Positions 1-5,677 of a DNA stretch of 5,677 nucleotides are shown here, one piece after another. The stretch spans positions 1 through 5,677 of the forward strand of contig JAHDIA010000426.1 of assembly GCA_020631035.1 (NCBI GenBank), in the 5' to 3' direction. The notes under the pieces are model-generated. The model was not told where the DNA came from. It saw nothing but the letters and a program-made list of their open reading frames with translations, and made no database searches. The position numbers and the translations under genes were made by a program. The DNA is from Chitinophagales bacterium. Lineage in GTDB: Bacteria; Bacteroidota; Bacteroidia; Chitinophagales; UBA2359. Position 1 is the stretch's first letter, and every line of letters starts with the position of its first letter.

Positions 1-1
1 G

Positions 2-106
2 GGAGAACAAGGTCCTCCAGGTATTTGTGGTCCAGGTCCAGCAGGTCCTCAAGGTGAGCAAGGACCTCCTGGTCCTCAAGGTCCTCAGGGTGAACCTGGT
101 GATTCT
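2..106 (+). repeat. Gly-X-Y coding repeat tract (9-bp units)
   Basis: About twelve Gly-X-Y units are encoded by near-repeating nine-base blocks (GGTCCTCAA, GGACCTCCT and variants). The similarity at DNA level makes this stretch prone to gain or loss of whole triplets without a frameshift. The tract continues beyond the left edge, so its total length is unknown. Confidence 0.75.
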
Positions 107-574
107 TATTTTACAGAAGATGGAAGTGGTAATATCAGCTTTACAGGAGATGTCAATATCAATGGGGTATTGTGTACAACTACTGGTACTGTTGCTGCTT
201 GTTCTGATGGTCGATACAAAGCCAATATTCAACAGTTGACCAATATGTTGAGTACTGTTTTGTCATTGAGAGGGGTTACTTATGAGTGGGATAGAGACAA
301 ATTCCCAGAAAAAGCCTTTACTGAAGAATTGCAAATTGGATTCATTGCTCAGGAATTAGAGAAATACTTCCCAGAATTGGTTTACACTGACAAGAAAGGA
401 TACAAGGCTGTAGATTATGCTAAGTTGACGCCTATTTTGTTGGAAGCGATTAAGGAGCAACAAAAATTGATTGAAGCGCAAAATGCAACCATAGAAGATT
501 TACAATCAACAACAGAAAGCGTTTTGGATAGACTTGACAAGATTGAGTCTAACTTGAACAAGACAAACGATTAG
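2..574 (+). CDS. Collagen-like protein with C-terminal S74 (endosialidase-type) autocleaving chaperone domain, 5'-truncated
   Basis: The reading frame is open from the window edge, so the true start lies upstream; 190 codons are visible, ending in TAG. Visible residues 1-35 are Gly-X-Y triplets rich in Pro, Gln and Glu, with one interruption (GIC-GP-GPA). A short linker (about 36-67) reads like a small beta segment (FTEDGSGNISFTGDVNINGV). Then comes a Peptidase_S74 / intramolecular chaperone domain: the SDGRYK motif (Ser68, Lys73, spaced five apart like the Ser-Lys dyad of phage endosialidases), LRGVTYEWD, GFIAQELEKYFPELV and VDYAKLTPILLEAI. The last 45 or so residues form a heptad-rich coiled coil. 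In known members this domain drives trimerisation and then cuts itself off before the Ser, and that is inferred here. The product is probably a trimeric fibre or adhesin stalk; a phage tail fibre is less likely given the neighbours. Family call is firm; the biological role is not. Confidence 0.88.
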   Translation, partial: GEQGPPGICGPGPAGPQGEQGPPGPQGPQGEPGDSYFTEDGSGNISFTGDVNINGVLCTTTGTVAACSDGRYKANIQQLTNMLSTVLSLRGVTYEWDRDKFPEKAFTEELQIGFIAQELEKYFPELVYTDKKGYKAVDYAKLTPILLEAIKEQQKLIEAQNATIEDLQSTTESVLDRLDKIESNLNKTND

Positions 575-613
575 TGTTTGACCTTCTTTGTTAATTTCTA
601 AAACATTAATTGT

Positions 614-1399
614 ATGAGAAAAATATTGTTGATTTTATTGGTATGCTTTATAGCCAATGTTGATATAATCGGTCAAAGTTTGACGGCTTCCCCTTCAGTT
701 ATTGCTACATCGGGCAACTATGTAGAAAATGGAGGCTTGCACGCAACTTGGACTGTTGGAGAAGTGGTGATTCCCACAGTCTCTAATGGAGGCATTGTGG
801 CAACCCAAGGATTCAATCAACCCGATAAAAAGAACCGCATTGTAGAATGTGTAGTTGAGGTACCCAGTATCAATATCCTAGAAGATACGGCTACCATTTG
901 TAGTACTGGTATGGCGACTTTGTCTGTCGATACAGATGGAGAAGTGCTTTGGAGTACAGGCGAAATGACTGCAAGTATTGTGGTATCTATGTCTGGTAGT
1001 TACTCTGTTACAGTGACAGATACTGTTGGTTGTTCGGCAACATCGCCTCTATTAAACATCAGTGGTTTGTCTGGTGATGCTTGCTTTGTTTGTTCAGAAT
1101 CGTTGGACACTTTGCAGCTTTGTAGAAAAGGAGCGTTGTATGGTATGACAGACTTTCCATTGGATGGAGATGAAGTCTACAATTGGTACAATGAATCGGG
1201 TCGCCTAGTAGCGAGTTTCCAAGGGAATCCCTACTACTCTCCTTCGAGTTTGGGAACCTATACTTTGGAAGTAATTGATCCTGATTATCCAGATTGTAGC
1301 CAATTATTGGGACCCAAAACGGTTACGGAATTGAATGGCTGTTGTGAATTGGAAGATTGTGAACGGGAAGTCATTGGTCCTGTAAATGATGAAGAATGA
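614..1399 (+). CDS. Secreted Ig-like surface protein with 'WTVGE...TQGF' motif, cysteine-rich
   Basis: 261 residues. Residues 1-20 form a signal peptide (MRKILLILLVCF..., probable cut after IIG20); C11 does not sit in a good lipobox, so a lipoprotein is unlikely. Residues 41-70 carry HATWTVGEVVIPTVSNGG..ATQGFNQP, a motif I recognise from many Bacteroidota secreted surface proteins. About 85-150 is an Ig/PKD-like beta segment (ICSTGMATLSV, VLWSTGE, SGSYSVTVTDTVGC), and 157-240 may be a second one (SLGTYTLEVIDPDYPDC). The mature part has ten cysteines, six of them after residue 156, suggesting a disulfide-stabilised extracellular fold. No canonical type IX sorting domain is visible at the C-terminus (CELEDCEREVIGPVNDEE). 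The start has no Shine-Dalgarno but an A/T-rich leader typical of the phylum. It lies 39 bp after the collagen-like gene and ends before a strong terminator, so the two are likely co-transcribed. Specific function unknown. Confidence 0.8.
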   Translation: MRKILLILLVCFIANVDIIGQSLTASPSVIATSGNYVENGGLHATWTVGEVVIPTVSNGGIVATQGFNQPDKKNRIVECVVEVPSINILEDTATICSTGMATLSVDTDGEVLWSTGEMTASIVVSMSGSYSVTVTDTVGCSATSPLLNISGLSGDACFVCSESLDTLQLCRKGALYGMTDFPLDGDEVYNWYNESGRLVASFQGNPYYSPSSLGTYTLEVIDPDYPDCSQLLGPKTVTELNGCCELEDCEREVIGPVNDEE

Positions 1400-1425
1400 T
1401 TAAAAGATATTAATTGTTGATTTAA

Positions 1426-1457
1426 GCGCAATCATTTTAGGATGGTTGCGCTTTTTT
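1426..1457 (+). terminator. Intrinsic terminator of the collagen-like / Ig-like operon
   Basis: A 10-bp stem (GCGCAATCAT at 1426-1435 with ATGGTTGCGC at 1442-1451, one G-U pair) and a six-base loop are followed directly by six T residues. It lies 26 bp after the stop codon of the upstream gene. Confidence 0.92.
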
Positions 1458-1472
1458 AGTAGCTTGGCGTGT

Positions 1473-1684
1473 AGCGGATGGATGAAAGAAACGAGGGAGA
1501 TAAAGAGGTACGATGCCTACGCCCGATTGTAGTGGATATGGCGGCATTCCGTGTGGCGTGTAGAGACGCACGACCGTGCGTCTGTCCAAGCCGTCCAAGC
1601 AAATATGGGAATCCCCCAAATGCCGCCATAGAAGCGGAAAGCGGGGAGTTACTGTCATCCGAAGGTGGTTCCGTTCCGTTCAAA
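1473..1684 (+). repeat. GC-rich dispersed intergenic repeat, copy 1 (with nested palindromic insert)
   Basis: This stretch is clearly more GC-rich than the flanking A/T-rich DNA. It shares ordered blocks with the reverse complement of the right end of the window: AGCGGATGGA (1473-1482; one mismatch to 5668-5677), CTACGCCCGAT (1517-1527; identical to 5623-5633), AGCGGAAAGCGGGGA (1633-1647; 14 of 15 with 5588-5602), TCCGAAG (1658-1664; identical to 5571-5577) and TCCGTTCCGT (1670-1679; identical to 5557-5566). The order is conserved and the spacing differs mainly because this copy holds about 100 extra bases between the second and third blocks. It has no coding capacity for a transposase, so it is either a non-autonomous element or a structural intergenic repeat. 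Confidence 0.75.
1537..1630. repeat. Nested palindromic element: 12-bp inverted repeat enclosing a 9-bp hairpin
   Basis: TATGGCGGCATT (1537-1548) is the exact reverse complement of AATGCCGCCATA (1619-1630). Inside lies AGACGCACG (1564-1572), a two-base spacer, then CGTGCGTCT (1575-1583), a perfect 9-bp palindrome that would fold as eight pairs with a four-base loop. It is followed by a tandem GTCCAAGC (1584-1591 and 1593-1600). The AGACGCACG..CGTGCGTCT hairpin resembles a palindromic repeat I recall as abundant between genes in some Bacteroidota and cyanobacteria. The segment roughly matches the extra DNA that copy 2 of the surrounding repeat lacks, suggesting an insertion. Confidence 0.75.
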
Positions 1685-1689
1685 TTTAA

Positions 1690-1733
1690 AAAATAAAAAA
1701 AGGTGTCACCTTTATAAAAGTGACACCTTTAAA
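1690..1733 (-). terminator. Intrinsic terminator of the leftward hydrolase gene
   Basis: Read on the minus strand, an 11-bp stem (AAAGGTGTCAC pairing with GTGACACCTTT; arms at 1720-1730 and 1699-1709) closes a short A/T-rich loop and is followed by a long T-rich run (seven T, an A, six T). It lies about 20 bp after the hydrolase stop codon. On the plus strand the tail is only TTTAAATTT, so it would be weaker in that direction. Confidence 0.9.
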
Positions 1734-1749
1734 TTTAGTTTGTTTCTTT

Positions 1750-4515
1750 TTAATAGCCTACCTCTGTAGGAGCATTTGTCGCTCTATTGGGATACCAAAT
1801 ATCATAATCAGTTGTTTGTACTGTACCATCCATATTGGTGTCTCTATCATCGTAGACATTGAGGATGGCAGGAGCTTCTTTCCAACGGTCGTAATCAAGA
1901 TTGTCGATGTCGGAACTTTGGGTGATTTCACCTGCAAACATCGTCGCTGTTCCGCCTACATTCTTTTGATAACCCAAGTACGCCATTCCAGTAGAAGTAC
2001 TAAAGTCATAAGTAATGACAGGGGTACGATTGATAGATATAGAACTCATCACATCGGTATGATTGCGGTGACGAACCACTACATAATAATCATTCCCCGC
2101 AGGAAGACTGTATGTCAAATCATTGCCATTCACGTCTTTGATGTCTCCATTGCTCATCAGTACTGCCGCTCGGCGATCCAACAACGATGCAATATTGGTA
2201 TTGCTACGCAAATCGACCAATACCCAGTCAACCATTTGTGGAGGCAAAGCCGTTAAGCTTTCAGTGCCATTGTATCCATAAAGTGAAGTGTTGTATGGCT
2301 GATTGAGCGGGATTAAATTTAAGGTGTTCAAATCAGTACGCATCAAGCCTGTACTAGTTTCGTAAGCTCCTTCCAATACAACATTTAATTGCAAGCTAAA
2401 ATCGTCGCAATTGTCAGGAATGCCATTGCTGTTGGCGTCAAGATTGTCGTCATAAGAAGGACACATATCGCAAGGATCAGAGAAACCATCACTATCGGCA
2501 TCACCAGGGGCAACAAAGACATTGTTGAAAGTTTTGCTACAACAATCGTGATTGACAATATTGACATTGACATCTACGGCTTGTCCGTCGGCTGCTAAAT
2601 TGTTTAAGACAATGGTCTGAGGGCTGCTGTTGATGGGGTAAGTTGTTCCATTGACATCTATAGAAAATCCATTGGTGGGTACATTGTTGTAAGTCACCAC
2701 AATTTCTTGAGAATAAGTACTTGGATTGGGGCTACAATCTGTTCTCGTACCACTATTTACACTCATAATTTCGCAAGCAGGAGCCGAACGCAATTCATAT
2801 TTATAAGGTGTTTTCCATGTATTGAGCGTATTGTTGTAATGGGTAATTCTAAAATAATAAGTCGTTCCACCATTTAGATTGCACAAAGGAATTTCTATGG
2901 GAGTTGTGGTGGCTGTAAAGTTTGCTCCATCAGGAGAGGTGGTATTCAAATCAATAAAGTCACCAGGATTGCCTGTAAATACATCCACTCGCCCATCCAT
3001 AGTCGAAGGAGGGGTAACAATAAGCGTATCATTGGTATTGCCTGTTACATTTACAAAATACCAATCTGGGTCTGTATCGGGATTGGGTTGGTTGGTAAAG
3101 TTTACCTGTGTACTTCTATAACTAGGCAAACCAGCATACAAATTATTGGGGTTGATTTTGTAAGCATATTTGGGGTAATCGGGTTCATCCAATCCACGAA
3201 CATTGTTGGTTACATCTTCTTGTTCTAAAGTGTGGGTATAATTGCCCAAAAGTGTATCGGTGAGGTAATAACCACCTGGCGCACCTGGGTCAATGGGAAC
3301 AGGAACATTGTTGTTGTAAATCCATTGACGGCTCAAATCTACCACCTGATCTCCACCAGTTACCAAATCGTGGGTAATCCAAGTGTAACGGACATCTGTT
3401 GGGAGTGGCATATTGGGATTGTCATAGGTACCATCTGAGGGATCACTCAAACCTACAGTTGTACCATCAACATTGACTCCAACAATCACATCATTGGTGC
3501 TGCCATCACAATCCACATCATCATTGTGAAAACCATCGGCAATACAGCCTTCGTCACCACCAAATAGATAAGGCCCTTGATTGGGACCTGTGCCAAAAGA
3601 ACAGGACAGAGAACTGGTCAAATAACTATGTCTCAAATCCCTGACCAATTCGCTATTGATGTCAGGCACTATGTCTTTAAAATTTGGATTGGCTTGATCT
3701 TTACTAGGAGTAGGCGCATTGTCTTTGTAATAATGCTCATTGCTTTCTTCTCCTTTGGGAGTCGGTGGAGTGTCACCATCGGGTTCAGGGCGAAACGGAT
3801 TGCCAAACAAATTGGAACCTCTGTGAGGTGTACCAACCGTAACCAATTTGGCGACACGGTGTTCATTGCCGACCCACCATCTACCATTGGCGGTAGGCAC
3901 TCCCGTTCTTTGCAGGTATTCCCGACTCAAACAACCACCTGCACTGTGTCCAATCAGAATGACCTTGTCTTTGTCTGGATTGGCAGCCAATACCCGATCA
4001 ATCATTTGACCAAGGGCATAACCTTGTTTGAAAAAGGCAGATTCATTGCTATCACTATCAGGATTAAAAAGACTACCAGGATCGCCACATTCGTCTATGG
4101 GATCGCCAGGATTTTTTCCAACGATAGGGTTGTTTGTATCTTCATTCCAGAAACATTGCCAGTCTGAACCATAGATACAGCCAGGGTTTAGTACATTGTC
4201 TTCATTGACAAATTGAAAGAGTACATCATCATCATTGTTGCCCAAAATGCCATCATTGCCCGATAAGCGGGTTTGGTCGGTAGCATTGAGTACTGCAAAA
4301 AAAGTATCGGCTATTCCACCCCAAATTTGAACAAAGTCGGGATCATCATAAGTACCATCCCAAGCTTCGACCCCATTGATGTATCCGTGTAGGAACAAAA
4401 TAGGGTAGGGACAATCACAGTCCTGTTGCGCTTGAGTTGTTGAATTAAATAAGGTACAAAAAAAGAATAAGGTAAAAAGGGTTCTTATCCACCAATTGGA
4501 AGAAAGTTTAGACAT
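1750..4515 (-). CDS. Secreted multidomain alpha/beta-hydrolase (lipase/esterase-like) with PPC-like, TSP3 and dockerin-like modules
   Basis: 921 residues. 1-29 is a signal peptide (LFTLFFF core, cut near TQA29-QQ), so the protein is exported. The catalytic half (about 36-435) has the oxyanion-side motif ILFLHGY (39-45), the nucleophile elbow GHSAGG (189-194, Ser191) and VTVGTPHRGS (226-233 region), as in triacylglycerol lipases and PGAP1-like hydrolases. Candidate acid and base are Asp389 in GGDQVV and His428, with Asp342 and His382 as alternatives. An Asp/Asn/Cys-rich insert lies between about 85 and 158. About 470-577 resembles a pre-peptidase C-terminal (PPC) beta domain. 578-670 is Ig-like, and 672-704 is a thrombospondin type-3 calcium repeat (DADSDGFSDPCDMCP, NSNGIPDNCD). 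705-862 is a Bacteroidota surface domain (DWVLVDLR, YYVVVRHRNH), and 863-921 carries an EF-hand/dockerin-like loop DTNMDGTVQTTD (892-903). Substrate cannot be read from sequence. The ATG is supported by the signal peptide; no classical sorting signal is visible. Confidence 0.85.
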   Translation of the reverse strand: MSKLSSNWWIRTLFTLFFFCTLFNSTTQAQQDCDCPYPILFLHGYINGVEAWDGTYDDPDFVQIWGGIADTFFAVLNATDQTRLSGNDGILGNNDDDVLFQFVNEDNVLNPGCIYGSDWQCFWNEDTNNPIVGKNPGDPIDECGDPGSLFNPDSDSNESAFFKQGYALGQMIDRVLAANPDKDKVILIGHSAGGCLSREYLQRTGVPTANGRWWVGNEHRVAKLVTVGTPHRGSNLFGNPFRPEPDGDTPPTPKGEESNEHYYKDNAPTPSKDQANPNFKDIVPDINSELVRDLRHSYLTSSLSCSFGTGPNQGPYLFGGDEGCIADGFHNDDVDCDGSTNDVIVGVNVDGTTVGLSDPSDGTYDNPNMPLPTDVRYTWITHDLVTGGDQVVDLSRQWIYNNNVPVPIDPGAPGGYYLTDTLLGNYTHTLEQEDVTNNVRGLDEPDYPKYAYKINPNNLYAGLPSYRSTQVNFTNQPNPDTDPDWYFVNVTGNTNDTLIVTPPSTMDGRVDVFTGNPGDFIDLNTTSPDGANFTATTTPIEIPLCNLNGGTTYYFRITHYNNTLNTWKTPYKYELRSAPACEIMSVNSGTRTDCSPNPSTYSQEIVVTYNNVPTNGFSIDVNGTTYPINSSPQTIVLNNLAADGQAVDVNVNIVNHDCCSKTFNNVFVAPGDADSDGFSDPCDMCPSYDDNLDANSNGIPDNCDDFSLQLNVVLEGAYETSTGLMRTDLNTLNLIPLNQPYNTSLYGYNGTESLTALPPQMVDWVLVDLRSNTNIASLLDRRAAVLMSNGDIKDVNGNDLTYSLPAGNDYYVVVRHRNHTDVMSSISINRTPVITYDFSTSTGMAYLGYQKNVGGTATMFAGEITQSSDIDNLDYDRWKEAPAILNVYDDRDTNMDGTVQTTDYDIWYPNRATNAPTEVGY

Positions 4516-4702
4516 AGTTTATTCATATTTTTTTAGTAAAATTGAGTAAATAGTTTGAGTCAAATGCCCCAACTTGTTTATTTCATTTTACTTGGTTGAA
4601 CGTAAGCAACGTCTAAAATACGAATAAAAATTAAAATAGGAATAACTTCTTCTTTTTCAATGGATTAAAATTGAATGTTTGTCATTTTTACTTGTCAAAT
4701 AC

Positions 4703-5476
4703 CTAAAATTTAAGGTGTTTGACTGTTAAGCCTTTGTTGATGAGCTGTTTCAGAGAGTCGATTCCAATTTGCAAATGAAGGTCTGCAAATTTCTCAGTCA
4801 CCTTGCGATCACTCTTGGTCGTTTTAACTCCTTCAGGTGTCATAGGATTGTCCGAAACCAACAACAAGGCACCAGATGAAATTTTATTAACAAAGCCAAC
4901 AGTAAAAATGGTTGCCGTTTCCATATCGACAGCCATACATCTAATTTGACGCAAATAATCTTTGAATTCGTCATCGTGTTCCCAAACCCTACGGTTGGTC
5001 GAATACACAGTTCCTGTATAATAATCTAGACCATATTGACGATTGAGGGTAGAGGAAACAGCCTTTTGGAGCGAGAAGGCGGGTAGGGCAGGTACTTCAG
5101 GAGGCATATAATCATTGGAAGTCCCATCTCCACGAATGGCAGCAATGGGCAAAATCAAATCACCTAGTTTGCTTTTACTTTTTAGACCACCACATTTGCC
5201 CAAGAACAAACAAGCCTTTGGGCTAATCGCTGTCAGCAAATCCATAATGGTAGCTGCATTGGGACTACCCATACCAAAATTGATGATGGTGATACCCTCA
5301 GCCGTTGCACTTTGCATTGCCTTACCAATGCCTTGTACTTCAACACCATGCATCTCAGCAAATTTGTTGACATAGTTCATAAAATTGACCAAGATGATGT
5401 ATTTACCAAATTCTTTTAGTTGTTTACCTGTATATCTAGGAAGCCAATTGGCTACAATTTCTGCTTTTTCTTTCAT
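4703..5476 (-). CDS. amn: AMP nucleosidase (short Bacteroidota form)
   Basis: 257 residues, cytoplasmic, no signal peptide. It hydrolyses AMP to adenine and ribose 5-phosphate in purine salvage and adenylate control (EC 3.2.2.4). The sequence matches the PNP_UDP phosphorylase/nucleosidase superfamily and specifically the short AMP nucleosidases I recognise from Bacteroidota: NWLPRYTG near the start (11-17), INFGMGSPNAATIMDLL (65-81), FLGKCGG (91-97), GDLILPIAAIRGDGTSNDYMPPEVPALP (105-132), TNRRVWEHD (160-168), MAVDMETATIF (181-191, with the conserved Glu186), LLVSDNPM (205-212, with the likely proton-donating Asp209) and LTVKHLKF at the end. The E. coli enzyme is nearly twice as long because of an extra N-terminal domain, absent here. 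The ATG is preceded by an A/T-rich leader without Shine-Dalgarno. The hydrolase gene follows 187 bp downstream on the same strand; a functional link is not apparent. Confidence 0.93.
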   Translation of the reverse strand: MKEKAEIVANWLPRYTGKQLKEFGKYIILVNFMNYVNKFAEMHGVEVQGIGKAMQSATAEGITIINFGMGSPNAATIMDLLTAISPKACLFLGKCGGLKSKSKLGDLILPIAAIRGDGTSNDYMPPEVPALPAFSLQKAVSSTLNRQYGLDYYTGTVYSTNRRVWEHDDEFKDYLRQIRCMAVDMETATIFTVGFVNKISSGALLLVSDNPMTPEGVKTTKSDRKVTEKFADLHLQIGIDSLKQLINKGLTVKHLKF

Positions 5477-5506
5477 GAAAATCTATTTTTTACACATATA
5501 ATCTAA

Positions 5507-5514
5507 CAAATTTA
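5507..5514 (-). promoter_or_regulatory. Possible Bacteroidota -7 box for amn
   Basis: On the minus strand this reads TAAATTTG, a match to the Bacteroidota primary-sigma -7 consensus TAnnTTTG, about 30 bp upstream of the amn ATG. That would give a short leader. The -33 position 19 bases further upstream reads TTAA rather than TTTG, so only half of the promoter is convincing. Confidence 0.35.
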
Positions 5515-5551
5515 GCAAAAACCGAACCACTAATTAAATTTGTGTGTATAT

Positions 5552-5677
5552 TTTGTACGGAACGGACAAGCTTCGGACGATGGTGTGTCCCCGCTATCCG
5601 CTTTTGCATGGCAACCGCTTCTATCGGGCGTAGACTCGCAAGGCTGGGTGCTGCGTCTTAGCTTTTTTCCTTCCGCT
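5552..5677 (-). repeat. GC-rich dispersed intergenic repeat, copy 2 (inverted, truncated by window edge)
   Basis: In reverse complement this repeats the block order of the element at 1473-1684 (the pairs of matching blocks are listed there), but without the nested TATGGCGGCATT palindrome. Instead it has a short TTGCCATGCAAAAGCGGA segment between the CTACGCCCGAT and AGCGGATAGCGGGGA blocks. The inner edge (TTTTGTACGGAACGGA on the plus strand) lies about 75 bp upstream of the amn start. The element reaches the window end, so its outer boundary is unseen. No gene is visible between 5477 and 5677. Confidence 0.72.

Larger units (their letters stand above)
1400..1749. other. Gene-free convergent intergenic region
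   Basis: These 350 bp separate two convergent transcripts. They contain the rightward terminator (1426-1457), a GC-rich repeat element with nested palindromes (about 1473-1684) and the leftward terminator (1690-1733). Short open frames exist on both strands across the repeat, but they overlap each other, span the palindromes and have no leader or recognisable family. One reads through the hairpin as 'RDARPCV', a string I know from spurious proteins over such repeats. I call no gene here. Confidence 0.8.

Noticed and set aside
27..239. 70-codon open frame (Val/Leu-rich) over the collagen-like tract
   Set aside because: It is the out-of-frame reading of the GGT-CCT-CAA units; the correct frame gives Gly-X-Y followed by S74.
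2..1399. Prophage tail-fibre region
   Set aside because: S74 domains occur in phages, but the following gene is a Bacteroidota secreted Ig-like protein and no other phage gene is visible; upstream sequence would be needed to exclude it fully.
1564..1583. Hairpin AGACGCACG..CGTGCGTCT as a transcription terminator
   Set aside because: No T-tract follows, and a proper terminator already lies just upstream at 1426-1457.
1473..1684. CRISPR array or att site
   Set aside because: There are no regularly spaced identical repeats with unique spacers, and no integrase or cas gene is in the window.
1478..1696. 72-codon open frame on the plus strand across the repeat, and two overlapping minus-strand frames (1437-1658, 1456-1683)
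   Set aside because: They lie over palindromic repeats, overlap each other on both strands, have no leader or domain, and read 'RDARPCV', typical of spurious translation of this hairpin.
3577..4167. 196-codon plus-strand open frame opposite the hydrolase gene (also 1720-2256)
   Set aside because: Antisense to a gene with clear signal peptide and catalytic motifs; composition is low in acidic residues and no family is recognisable. These are shadows of the real frame.
4516..4702. Promoter or terminator between amn and the hydrolase gene
   Set aside because: The gap is A/T-rich but shows no stem with T-run and no TAnnTTTG box on the minus strand; whether the genes are co-transcribed cannot be decided.

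Overview
The window looks like a chromosomal segment of a low-GC member of the Bacteroidota, most likely a Saprospiria-type environmental organism. Five things point there: no Shine-Dalgarno sequences but A/T-rich leaders; a short-form AMP nucleosidase of the Bacteroidota kind; long secreted multidomain proteins with Ig-like, thrombospondin type-3 and dockerin-like parts; the 'WTVGE...TQGF' surface-protein motif; and GC-rich intergenic palindromic repeats whose spurious translation reads 'RDARPCV'. The phylum is well supported. The family is a guess.

Left part (1-1457, + strand): the 3' end of a collagen-like gene (Gly-X-Y triplets, then an endosialidase-type S74 autocleaving chaperone domain and a coiled-coil tail). 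It is followed after 39 bp by a gene for a small secreted, cysteine-rich Ig-like protein, and both end at a strong intrinsic terminator. They are probably one transcript. They may make a trimeric surface fibre and an accessory secreted protein, but that link is inference.

Middle (1400-1749): a 350 bp gene-free stretch. It holds the + strand terminator, a GC-rich repeat element carrying a nested double palindrome, and the terminator of the leftward gene. I see no real gene in it.

Right part (5476-1750, - strand): an AMP nucleosidase gene (amn), a 187 bp A/T-rich gap with no recognisable signal, then a 921-residue secreted alpha/beta-hydrolase (lipase/esterase-like) with a long modular C-terminal half. 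Upstream of amn, the window ends in a second, inverted and truncated copy of the GC-rich repeat. The amn-lipase pair is therefore bracketed by inverted copies of one repeat family.

Nothing here is a clear new defence or mobile system. The most unusual items are the repeat family with its nested hairpin, the collagen-S74 fibre operon and the architecture of the modular hydrolase.
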